From assembly GCA_020091685.1 (NCBI GenBank), contig CM034600.1, forward strand, positions 9,874,764 to 9,938,763: DNA of 64,000 nucleotides, given 5' to 3'. Origin of the DNA: Lutjanus erythropterus. Its lineage: Eukaryota; Chordata; Actinopteri; Lutjaniformes; Lutjanidae. The notes below the pieces were generated by a model that did not search any database, was not told the origin of the DNA, and worked only from the letters and a program-made list of their open reading frames with translations. Of the stretch, positions 25,301 to 62,812 are shown one piece after another. How positions within the stretch are numbered: position 1 is the stretch's first letter; every line of letters begins with the position of its first letter. A program made the position numbers and the translations under genes.

Positions 25301-25351
25301 TGTCTGACGTCTCATCACATGGAGTTTCCCTGTCTTCGACATCCATTTCAC
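1321..25351 (-). CDS. cfap74: cfap74, 5' part (14 coding exons, continues past left edge)
   Basis: Cilia- and flagella-associated protein 74, a protein of the C1d projection of the central apparatus in motile 9+2 axonemes. I assembled fourteen coding exons on the minus strand (25253-25351 down to 1321-1387). All have GT-AG borders and matching phases, giving about 596 residues. Residues 1-60 are acidic. About 95-385 form a highly charged helical, coiled-coil region. About 430-480 are an Asp/Glu/Ser linker ending in EPEFSGLW, close to EPEISGLW as I remember human CFAP74. From about 515 comes the start of the first ASH domain, with ISKPE, GKTYKKKIVLTN and FEPPGSLSTGMSCD matching the human protein closely in order. 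The human protein is over 1500 residues, so the C-terminal ASH repeats lie outside the window. The gene is divergent from gabrd, the neighbour it also has in human. The product call comes from remembered similarity, not a search. Confidence 0.93.
2848..3039. mobile_element. MITE family B, copy 1
   Basis: It starts AGACCTTTTTCACAGCAGCC and ends with the inverted GGCTGCCGTGAAAGGCGTCT. Between them it shares ACACAGGTGTTACCAAT and ACTAATTAA motifs with the copies at 26.15, 35.86, 45.43 and 60.35 kb. There is no coding capacity. Confidence 0.65.
5681..6090 (-). repeat. Teleost dispersed repeat, reverse copy
   Basis: The phrases CTGGATGGATTGCC, TTCATGGTCCCCAGAGG and AGTGCTCACTAGCAAATGTT are the reverse complement counterparts of the block at 60480-60905. 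The family is common in percomorph fish introns as I remember it. No ORF. Confidence 0.45.
7334..7409. repeat. Small inverted-repeat element
   Basis: CACTGGGTTAAAAATGTAAC (arm 7334-7355) is nearly the reverse complement of the arm at 7388-7409 (GGGTCAATTTTTTACCCCAG). It could fold as a hairpin with a loop of about 32 bases. It is the size of a very short MITE. Confidence 0.5.
10240..10880. repeat. Probable teleost dispersed repeat
   Basis: This block resembles, from memory, a repeat often seen in percomorph introns (phrases such as CACATGATCATTCTGCTGTA and TTGGTGGAACACCTGCACAT). No second copy occurs in the window and no ends were defined, so the call is weak. Confidence 0.3.
11374..11492 (-). 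CDS. cfap74: cfap74 coding exon 13 (ASH domain strands)
   Basis: 119 bases, acceptor TTTTAG, donor GTAAGA, phase 0 to phase 2. It encodes DFEVGKTYKKKIVLTNISYT followed by HCKLLGVSSHLKHFI. This is the clearest match in the gene to human CFAP74 (DFDIGKVYKKKITLVN, then YCKLVGVEEHLKDFI). The segment is the first beta strands of an ASH/Ig-like domain. Confidence 0.95.
11702..11860 (-). CDS. cfap74: cfap74 coding exon 12 (enters first ASH domain)
   Basis: 159 bases, donor AAG|GTACCA. It encodes KLLNEKPTLVQPE and later KGPPFISKPEVILFK, which matches GRPFNSKPELLHF of human CFAP74. The acceptor at 11861 is used because it fits the phase of the exon before. Another AG at 11884 would add PVWLQ-type residues but would need a further, unseen exon in the 4.8-kb intron. 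The 5' limit is therefore less certain than the rest. Confidence 0.8.
12624..13248. mobile_element. Non-autonomous hAT element with 8-bp target duplication
   Basis: The ends CAGTGTTGGGCA and TGCCCAACACCG are inverted repeats. They are flanked by GTTCTGTC (12616-12623) and GTTATGTC (13249-13256), an 8-bp duplication with one mismatch, as hAT transposases make. The inner ends carry matching AGTAAC/GTTACT-rich subterminal repeats. No transposase ORF is left. Confidence 0.8.
13954..13978. repeat. (GT)n microsatellite
   Basis: About 12 uninterrupted GT units inside a cfap74 intron. Confidence 0.95.
14450..15200. repeat. Degraded AT-rich dispersed repeats
   Basis: Several stretches with ATTAATCGATTAACC and GTCGATAAAATGTCAG motifs resemble parts of the element at 27433-27754 and the array at 32571-33466. 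Ends are not definable. Confidence 0.4.
16624..16776 (-). CDS. cfap74: cfap74 coding exon 11 (acidic linker)
   Basis: 153 bases, acceptor CCTGCAG, donor GTGCAC, phase 0 at both ends. A serine run (SSSSSASSD) and acidic residues lead to NEPEFSGLWDQN. The last motif is one of the clearest identity marks with human CFAP74 (EPEISGLWNED). Confidence 0.92.
16885..17098 (-). CDS. cfap74: cfap74 coding exon 10 (end of coiled coil)
   Basis: 214 bases, acceptor CCTTCTCAG, donor GTGAGC, phase 2 to phase 0. It encodes FAERQKSKRVEIVAKILQEE, matching KQEIVSRILKEE of human CFAP74, and then leaves the helical region in a Pro/Ser/Thr-rich stretch (DPSPPSATEETPTT). Confidence 0.92.
17221..17252. repeat. (GGAGA)n pentanucleotide array
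   Basis: Six uninterrupted GGAGA units plus two bases. On the cfap74 transcript strand it reads as a CTCTCC-rich pyrimidine tract, starting six bases inside the intron after coding exon 9. Confidence 0.95.
17259..17404 (-). CDS. cfap74: cfap74 coding exon 9 (coiled coil)
   Basis: 146 bases, acceptor TCTTACAG, donor GTATGT. It encodes VQKRRAKASAQKKEQQERQM and continues as a basic, Gln-rich helix to EIQRKQE. A GGAGA pentanucleotide array starts six bases into the following intron. Confidence 0.9.
17405..19435 (-). other. cfap74: cfap74 intron between coding exons 8 and 9
   Basis: About 2 kb. It contains a family A MITE copy (18249-18499). The remainder is AT-rich with nothing recognisable. 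Confidence 0.75.
18249..18499. mobile_element. MITE family A, copy 1
   Basis: It begins TAAAGGTCCAGTGTGT and ends with the degraded inverse CCTACACATTGTTCCCTTA. It shares the internal GCCATGTTTCTACAGTAG and TAGATGCCACTAAATCCTAC phrases with the copies at 50.3 and 57.7 kb. Non-coding. Confidence 0.65.
19436..19538 (-). CDS. cfap74: cfap74 coding exon 8 (coiled coil)
   Basis: 103 bases, acceptor CATTCAG, donor GTAAGC, ending in phase 0. It encodes MHQKEAEKEQQNQELLEKR then IQAVKSLKSNIAATQ. The human counterpart reads MDAVVALKGSISANR at this point. Confidence 0.9.
19539..21034 (-). other. cfap74: cfap74 intron between coding exons 7 and 8
   Basis: About 1.5 kb. The right-hand part of a family A MITE lies at 20000-20107; nothing else is recognised. 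Confidence 0.75.
20000..20107. mobile_element. MITE family A, right-end fragment
   Basis: The sequence from TATGCTTGGAAGAAG to CTCTAAATCCCACAAACTAG and TCCTTTA matches the right half of the copies at 50.3 and 57.7 kb. The left half is missing. Confidence 0.5.
21035..21145 (-). CDS. cfap74: cfap74 coding exon 7 (coiled coil)
   Basis: 111 bases, donor GTAATC. The acceptor CTGATAG|T at 21146 was chosen over the closer AACAG because only it keeps the frame with exon 6. It encodes DKQAAMLKKEEAECQRKIEA, then ANRKIAAKHLKETIKR, which aligns with ARKNHKVAVRFLKASLGR in human. Confidence 0.85.
21347..21520 (-). CDS. cfap74: cfap74 coding exon 6 (coiled coil)
   Basis: 174 bases, acceptor CTCCACAG, donor GTAGGG. 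It encodes ELELAEVEVELGRFSSLRQE and a Lys/Arg/Gln-rich helix ending near QRKMQHLR. A stop codon follows in frame directly after the donor, which fixes the exon end. Confidence 0.9.
22357..23126. mobile_element. Inverted-repeat element, copy 1 (cfap74 intron)
   Basis: The left end TTTGCTGTGTTTCCACC, with GGAACTAAAAGGTTCTTTCA further in, mirrors the right end AAAGGTTCCTAGTCCTCAGG then TTCCTGCGGTGGAAAA. The same phrases recur at 29605-29980. It lies between cfap74 coding exons 5 and 6 and has no ORF. Confidence 0.5.
23208..23312 (-). CDS. cfap74: cfap74 coding exon 5 (coiled coil)
   Basis: 105 bases, acceptor TCTGCAG, donor GTGAGT, phase 2 to phase 2. It encodes SVAVFRLRAQHKHLCQKLQS and then a Glu/Lys/Gln-rich helix. 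Human CFAP74 has MAAVGRLQAVSRRLF at this place. Confidence 0.9.
23424..23522 (-). CDS. cfap74: cfap74 coding exon 4 (coiled coil)
   Basis: 99 bases, acceptor TTTTCCAG, donor GTGAGT. It encodes REELKLCRQNIETLVEQRDN and more charged helix. This matches the ELRACRQ...IDKQ segment of the human protein in position and pattern. Confidence 0.9.
23523..24419 (-). other. cfap74: cfap74 intron between coding exons 3 and 4
   Basis: About 0.9 kb with no exon or repeat that I recognise. Confidence 0.7.
24420..24581 (-). CDS. cfap74: cfap74 coding exon 3
   Basis: 162 bases. It encodes DTDDGDSNGD followed by the first helical segment, FKLRRNLDQLD. This aligns with FHLRQNLSALD as I recall human CFAP74. The acceptor (CCAAAG|A at 24582) has a weak pyrimidine tract. 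It was chosen because it is the one consistent with the incoming phase; a nearby AG two bases away would break the frame. The donor is GTCTGG, which is weak. Confidence 0.75.
24582..25007 (-). other. cfap74: cfap74 intron between coding exons 2 and 3
   Basis: About 430 AT-rich bases; I see nothing distinctive in it. Confidence 0.7.
25008..25089 (-). CDS. cfap74: cfap74 coding exon 2
   Basis: Acceptor TTTCAG before 25089, donor GTGGGT after 25008. Phase 1 in, phase 2 out, 82 bases. It encodes an acidic segment including ALPPDLEWLEELYE. The frame is open and phase-compatible with both neighbours. Confidence 0.75.
25253..25351 (-). CDS. cfap74: cfap74 first coding exon (start codon)
   Basis: The ATG is at 25346-25344. 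The exon opens after an AG at 25353/25352 and closes before GTGAGT at 25252. It encodes MDVEDRETPCDETSD and a further acidic stretch, and ends in phase 1. The start was chosen because it is the first ATG after the acceptor and leads straight into the conserved reading frame. The N-terminus is acidic, as in the human protein, but otherwise poorly conserved. Confidence 0.75.
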
Positions 25352-25787
25352 CTTATTTACAAATAACACAGGCGCATATGATCAGACAAACGTATGGGTT
25401 ATGAGTAATAATCATGGAAAGCCACTTCCTTCATTCGGCAGACAACTAATTCTTTAACATAATTTCAATTTTAGCTCATGTTACTTGTCACAATTGCATT
25501 GACATAGCCGTTAATCTCATTTGAAATGTCGAAATTGCATTTTAAAATGTTTTTGGTGTATTATATTGTTCCGGCTCTTACTTTTTTTTTGGTTTGGCGT
25601 GTGACATTATTAATATGTAAGACAATGTTCAATAACCAGATTTCTGAATGGCACTGGTGTGTCGTTTACTCGAGAGGAGCTAGCTTGTTAAGATAAAAAG
25701 CTAAGCAGCTAGCGTTAGTGTACAATTAAGGCTGAATACAGGCTGTGTAAGTTGAAAACTTAATTTAAAAAAACATGAAGTCGTTAC

Positions 25788-25880
25788 CTCGCTAAGCTAG
25801 GCTTTCCTTCCTTTGGCAAGATATCCCGTCAAATCTACTGTTTTCTCGCACCACAAATCACACAGCCATGTTTGTTACCG
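25788..25880 (-). other. cfap74: cfap74 probable untranslated exon 1
   Basis: The first coding exon has an acceptor only five bases before its ATG, so the leader must begin in a separate exon. On the minus strand a donor AGCGAG|GTAACG at 25788/25787 lies about 430 bases upstream, just downstream of the X-box motif. The 5' limit (transcription start) is a guess from the position of the promoter motifs. The intron between is 25352-25787. Confidence 0.5.
25869..25877. promoter_or_regulatory. Forkhead-like motif next to the X-box
   Basis: TGTTTGTTA matches the forkhead core (TGTTTRY type) recognised by FOXJ1, the master regulator of motile ciliogenesis that works with RFX factors. It is three bases from the X-box-like site. 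The motif is short, so chance occurrence is possible; the pairing gives it weight. Confidence 0.35.
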
Positions 25881-25893
25881 TTTCCAAGGAGAC
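25880..25893. promoter_or_regulatory. RFX X-box-like palindrome
   Basis: GTTTCCAAGGAGAC, or GTCTCCTTGGAAAC on the minus strand, fits the imperfect inverted repeat of the RFX X-box (GTYNCC, AT spacer, RGNAAC) with about one mismatch in the centre. X-boxes just upstream of the transcription start are typical of ciliary genes controlled by RFX2/RFX3. The site lies about 90 bases upstream of the probable exon 1 donor of cfap74. The match is visible; binding is inferred. Confidence 0.6.
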
Positions 25894-26149
25894 GAGACGC
25901 ATGGGGCGTGGCCTCGAAGCCCCTCGAGACTTCTGTCAACTGAAATTCAAACTGAAACCAACTGCTGCGGGTAAAAATGTGACACTGACCGAAACCTTTG
26001 TAGGAATAATCCATACAGTCTTTCGACATTACCCAGCATGACGTTGAAATAAGAGAATGGCAGGCTTATTCAATAAATACTACTTGAAATCCGTGACAAA
26101 GGAAGGAAAATTAAAAAAAACACATCCTGGTTTTATATTAGGGAAATAA

Positions 26150-26274
26150 ATAGACTTTTTCCACAGCAGCCATTTTGACATGAAATAAAATACAGGTGTT
26201 ACCACTGATACTAATTAAGGTTCTGTCCCCACACCTGTTTTTATCCTGCTAGAGCTGCTGTGAAAAGGGTCTAT
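26150..26274. mobile_element. MITE family B, copy 2 (internally deleted)
   Basis: Ends ATAGACTTTTTCCACAGCAG and GCTGCTGTGAAAAGGGTCTA are close inverted repeats. The interior keeps ACAGGTGTTACCA and ACTAATTAAGGTTCTGT but is shorter than in the other copies. Confidence 0.7.
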
Positions 26275-27432
26275 TAAAAGCATATTATAATAACCTATTG
26301 AATTAGTGACGCAGATAGTTTTTTTTTATTCACAATAACAGTGATCTTTTGTGACTTTCTAACTGTTGTTATAATTTTCCTCACCAACATTGGTTTATTT
26401 CTTTGGACTGATATCAGTCAAGCAACACTCAGCAGAAAATATCTGGTTCAGAAAGGATGATAAATCTGTAAGTTATGCAAAATCCTTTGTCGAGCATGCA
26501 AGATACAGTACGGCCCTATCTGATTTACACTGGGAAAAGACATTAATTTGTAGTTGATCAGTGTTGCACTGGCACAATAGGCTTTTTGCTGGAAAGATTC
26601 TCTTTTATTTGACATAATAAAGCTTTCTTTCAATTCATCGCGCTGTTGAAGAGGGATTCAGAAGAGGAGGAAGGAGAGAAGTGTGTCCTACAAATCCTGT
26701 GATACAGGAATATTTCATATCACCATGGGAGACTGAATAAATAAATAGTATGAGTTTGCATGTGTGTGATGTAGGATACGGGGCAGGTTTTGTTGGAGAG
26801 ATGAAGGCAGAGCAAAATAACAGCGAGGGAAACAAAGACATAAAGAATGGATCAACAGGAGGAAAACAGAGTGAGCAGGGAAAGAGAATACATGAGGGTG
26901 AGACGAATAAAAGGAATAAGGAATAGCTTGTATTTGAGGGACGTAGAATACAACACCAGTGCACTGCAGCGTGTACTGTAGCCTGGTATCTTCATATCAA
27001 AAGAATTTCCAGTGCAAATCCAAGCGGAAGGTCCGGTGGGAGGGAGAGACAGTGGTTGACTTGAGGCCTGTCTCGTCTCCCCAGGGTGAGACAGCAGAAA
27101 CCAGGGCAGGTGCACCGCTGCAACTATGCATTGAACTCCCCACAGCACATAAACGAGGTTATGTTTAATGGGGAGCAAATAAAGGCCTGAAAATTTTAGC
27201 AGAATGGAAAATACATTTATTGTTGCAATTTATAAATCCTACAATTGATTAGAATAATTGTGAGATTATACCTCTTGAACCAATGTTCATAACGTTGATA
27301 TAATTCTTGTGGGAATTGTGTGTTTATAACTTAACCTTATTGTTATGTTTTTGCTGTATAATCTATTTTAAAATTTGTCAAGGCGTCTTGTATTCCAGGA
27401 CCTTAAACTTCATACCATTTTACAGTGGGGAG

Positions 27433-27754
27433 CAGGGCTGCAACTAATGATTATTTTCATAGTCAATTAATCAGTCAGTTATTTTCTTGATTTATCGATT
27501 AATGGTAGTTTGATTTAAAATGTCAGAAAATGGTGAAAAATGTCAATCAGTGAAGCCGACATCCTCATATGTCTTGTTTTACTCATAAAGATATTTATAG
27601 AGGAGTAAAGAAACAAAAAATATTCACATCTAAGAAGTTGGTGAATTTTTTGCTTTAATTCTTAAAAAATTACTCAGACCAATGAATTGATTTTCAAAAT
27701 AGTTGCAGATTAATTTAATAATTCATCAGTAATTGATTAACCATTGCAGCTCTA
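27433..27754. mobile_element. MITE with 8-bp target duplication (hAT-like)
   Basis: The left end CAGGGCTGCAACTAATGATT and right end ATTGCAGCTCTA are inverted. Flanks GTGGGGAG (27425-27432) and GTGGGTAG (27755-27762) form an 8-bp duplication with one mismatch. The inner phrase AAAATGTCAGAAAATGGTGA links it to the multiplied repeat at 32.6-33.5 kb. Confidence 0.7.
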
Positions 27755-29140
27755 GTGGGTAGACAAAATAATGTGAACACCCAGAAAGACCCATACATAG
27801 CAGTCATTTGAACACAGTTAATCATCTGACATTCGACACTTTGAAATGAATGTTTTGAAACAATAAAACAGAAATAACCTGAGCTTAAGAACGAGGAGAA
27901 GTAATAGATACATAAACTGACAAATACAACGCTGATTACTAGCACTTGAATGTTGTTTGCATATGAATACCTCAAGTAATCTACAATTCAGTTATGTTTT
28001 GTACTTCATGTATATCCCGTTAGATATCTTAAGTACATCCTTACAGTGTGGGTATTACTCTCTCCCTACACTTTCTTGAGTTATTGATTTACCCTACATA
28101 CAGTAGGCATGTGGTACTAAAAATGTAATGTTCTCTAGTCTTATTATACTGTGAATGTTTTTAATATTCCTGTGTATTCCTGTAATACATGGATTATTTC
28201 TATAATATTATGTCTGTGGTGTTCATTACAGATTGCATAATGGTTTATATTCTGGTATATTGTTTCTATGTGTGGTGTTTAATGATGACGGCGTTCACAG
28301 CACCGCTTTGCTTAACAGGATAGCTTTTTTATGCTTTCATTTGATGGTTTAAAGTGGAGACATGACAGGAAATGAGTCAAGCCAAGGCAAGTCAAGTGAA
28401 AAAGAACTTTATTTGTCCCTAAAGGGGCAATTGGAGGGGAGAGAGAGATGCAGAATGACATGCAGTGAATGGATATGTCAGTAGTGGTCTTATTGTACTT
28501 GACTGATATTTTATTTAATCTCCACTGGGTTCCTGTAGCGTCTAAATCTCTTCTAATTATGGTCTTTGATGCCTGACGTGAAAATTGTTCTAACCTCTGT
28601 GCTACAGTAAAATGACCCTGATATGAGAAACATTCTGATCCACACGTGCATTAGAACAGAATTATATAACAGTCTGGAGGGGAGGTGTTGAGCTAAGTGA
28701 TCGGAGAAGTTCCTCGTTTCCTCACATTATTCTCCTGACCATGAAGCTCACGTCAGCCCGGGGCAGGCAGCTGTACAGGTCCCATTAGGAAGTGTCTAAT
28801 TTCACGAGAACTCACCATCAATTGTCCCCATTACAGAATATGGGAACACTTTACAATACAGTGCACAAAAATGTGAGTACTTATAAGGTAAAAGAGAGGA
28901 GTGAATCGGGAGTGACTGATAATTAATGAATTGTTTGTGAGTAATTCCTGAATAACTGAAATTTAAGGACTGCATAGATAATAATGAGCTATTAGAGAAC
29001 AAGCTTGTAGACACTAAGAAATAATTAGGTAATGATTAGTTCATAAATATCTTTTATCAACATACTGACCACTTTCTTTGTCAGTTATCCCTGATTAACA
29101 GCAGAGTGGCACAAATTTCTTAATCATTAGTGTCTGTTGT

Positions 29141-29252
29141 TGTGCCCCCTCGAGTAAAGTGATACATCATACTGAGTAGTTACTGGACTTTCATCATGAA
29201 GTTATGAGGTAGTAACTACACAGTATGATGTATCACTACTTGAGGGGGCACA
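29141..29252. repeat. Near-perfect hairpin, arms about 41-43 bp
   Basis: The arm 29141-29183 (TGTGCCCCCTCGAGTAAAGT...) is the reverse complement of 29212-29252 (...ACTACTTGAGGGGGCACA) with only a few mismatches or indels. The loop is 28 bases. It may be the core of a foldback-type MITE covering roughly 28840-29390, whose outer ends I could not define. Confidence 0.75.
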
Positions 29253-29604
29253 GGAAGAGTAACTAATTATCAAGTGTGTAGATTGTAGTTATCTCCCAGT
29301 CTGTTCTCTAGTAACTCATCATATCTACTATATAGTTCCTCTAATTACAGTTTATTCAGGAGTTGCTCATTAAAACGATTTACTGACTCCTAAGTCCCAC
29401 CCTTTTTTGCTCTGTGTCCCAATAACAGCTGAGCAACCTTGGTACCTGATGGAACCTTGGTCAACTTTCCTTTTTCCTTATACATGCTCCATGTTGAAAA
29501 GAAATCCACATTTTGAAGAGGATTAAAAGTTGCAATTGATGTATACATCTTCAAAATGCAGTTTAGGAGAAGCCTAGGACAATAGCATATCCATCCACCC
29601 AATT

Positions 29605-29980
29605 GTAGCCAGAACTTTTAGTCCCAGGGACTACTTTTCAATGAACTAAAAGGTTCCTTGGGTTCGTTATCTGCCTTTCCACTGCAGTCTTAGGGCCTAC
29701 AAACATATTAGGCAAATTGAATCAGTTGATGTATGGAAATAGTGTCACCTGCTTATACACTGAAATAAAATGCAGTGAGTACTCAACCAATCAGAAACGG
29801 TCAGCACTGCAAGCCCCTCCCCCAACCTTTCTGTACTATTGAAAAGCACTACTCCACTAGCTTTGTTTTTTTTTGGGGGGGTAAAATAAAGTAGATCCTG
29901 GTCTCTGTGGTGGAAACGTGCTGAGTTCTTCCAAAGGTTCCTAGTACCTGGGCAGAGTTCCTTGGTGGAAATGTGGCTTA
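29605..29980. mobile_element. Inverted-repeat element, copy 2 (intergenic)
   Basis: GAACTAAAAGGTTCCTTGGG on the left and CCAAAGGTTCCTAGTACCTG then TTCCTTGGTGGAAATG on the right repeat the plan of the element at 22357-23126, in a shorter copy. Confidence 0.5.
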
Positions 29981-30445
29981 AGTAGGAAACGGGAAAGGAT
30001 ATCGTTGAAGGAGGTTTCAAAAGGATTGTGACTGTGATTGTGAAAAGATCAGTTACCAAGTCATTCCTTATTTATCCCTCACACATTTCTTAGCAACTTC
30101 TGTGTCTGCTGTGATGTAAAGTGTTAACAACTGAGTCTAACATGAGTTTAACCTACTTACTGATGGCCTGACAGTGGCCTATTTGACTTTGTGGAAATAC
30201 ACTGAATAACCTGCTTCTTTTTCAATGGAGGAAGGTCTCCTAGACTAACTCTAGGAGTTTTGGGTTCCCCCACTTTGGCCCCACTGGGCCCCTCACTATT
30301 CGAGCCTCTGCTGTTGGTCCTTTTCCCACCAGACTGTAATACAACTTTGTGTGAGATGGTAATAATTACCTAATGGAGATGATTCAAATGTGTCAAACAT
30401 TACATAATACAGTGAAGTCCTATGTTCGTGACATGTTTCCTGCCG

Positions 30446-30458
30446 CCCCCCCCCCCCC
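30446..30458. repeat. Poly-C tract
   Basis: 13 consecutive C residues upstream of the gabrd leader. The length is liable to sequencing or assembly error. Confidence 0.85.
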
Positions 30459-30524
30459 GCCTTCCGTGGCCAGATTGAATCTGACGTTTAGAGGCCAAGC
30501 AAAGGAGGGATCGACAGATTAGTG

Positions 30525-30590
30525 AGTCTCTCTCTCTCCATCCATCCCTCCCTCTCTCTCTCCATCCTTCTCTCCCTCTCTCTCTCTCTG
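30525..30590. repeat. CT-rich tract upstream of gabrd
   Basis: An imperfect (CT)n and (CCAT)n tract followed by a short GT run. It lies directly before the GC-rich leader and may be part of the promoter or the transcribed leader. Confidence 0.85.
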
Positions 30591-30594
30591 TGTG

Positions 30595-30922
30595 TGTTGC
30601 TGGAGGACAGGAGGCGGCGGCAGCAGCGGTGGATCGGCTCGGTGTTGCGGTCTGACGGGGAGTTTGGCTTCTCCTCGGTGCGCTCTCTCCTCTTGTGCGC
30701 TCCCGGACGCGGAGGAATTGGGGGTCTGATCATGGGGTCAACATCACCATCATCATCCTCAGCATCTTCAGCAGCATCAGCAGCGCACTTTACTTTCTTC
30801 TCGACAGCGCCGGATCACGACGAGAGCGCACTAAAATAAAACTCCGTGGCTTTTTGTCGTCGCTTCATTCCGGGAAACTTTTCTTTTTCTCCCCCATCAA
30901 TTATTGATCATAAAGCTGTGGA
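30595..30922 (+). promoter_or_regulatory. gabrd: gabrd 5' leader and GC-rich promoter-proximal region
   Basis: This segment is clearly richer in G, C and CpG than the surrounding AT-rich DNA. It lies just upstream of the gabrd ATG, so it is the likely 5' UTR and core promoter area. No TATA box is evident. The transcription start cannot be fixed from sequence alone. Confidence 0.5.
30732..30839 (+). other. Upstream ORF in the gabrd leader (35 codons)
   Basis: An ATG at 30732 opens a 35-codon frame rich in Ser, Thr and Ala, ending at TAA 30837-30839, before the gabrd start. If this part is transcribed, the uORF could dampen translation of gabrd. The peptide has no recognisable family and looks like translated CAT/CAG-rich sequence. 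Confidence 0.4.
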
Positions 30923-62461
<31,539 letters not shown>

Positions 62462-62602
62462 GAAGGAGGCTGCGAGCCTGTGCGAATGGCTGCCATCCAG
62501 GGCTGTATATATAAGAAACTGCTGGAGCTGCGCCACGTCAGTGCTGGCAGACTGGTGCAGCTGAAATACTGCAGGCCTCAATAAAAAAATTAACTTCAGA
62601 CG
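62462..62602 (+). other. gabrd: gabrd 3' UTR with early polyadenylation signal
   Basis: AATAAA occurs at 62580-62585, about 120 bases after the stop codon, and would give a short 3' UTR. A longer isoform running through the CA repeat cannot be excluded. Confidence 0.45.
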
Positions 62603-62752
62603 GAATGAAGTGTTACGGCCTGTGAATACGGAAACATGGTAATTAATGGAAGTAGTATTGAGATTAAAAAGTGTTAACAGGACTTCATATATTTAAATAC
62701 AAATACAGAAATGTATTGTATAAAGGCAAATGACTGTGTTGCCTGTTGGAGG

Positions 62753-62754
<2 letters not shown>

Positions 62755-62810
<56 letters not shown>
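62755..62810. repeat. (CA)n microsatellite
   Basis: 28 uninterrupted CA units about 290 bases after the gabrd stop codon; likely highly polymorphic. Confidence 0.97.

Positions 62811-62812
<2 letters not shown>

Larger units (their letters stand above)
25894..30520. other. Intergenic region between divergent cfap74 and gabrd
   Basis: About 4.6 kb between the cfap74 promoter motifs and the gabrd leader. It holds a family B MITE (26150-26274), a hAT-type element (27433-27754), an ACTTTATTTGTCCC-type fish repeat near 28380-28460, a long hairpin (29141-29252), an inverted-repeat element (29605-29980) and a C homopolymer (30446-30458). No coding exon was found. Confidence 0.75.

Noticed and set aside
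30488-30733. Minus-strand Arg/Glu-rich ORF upstream of gabrd
   Set aside because: It is the translation of the CT-rich repeat and GC-rich leader; Arg-Glu repeats are typical of such tracts.
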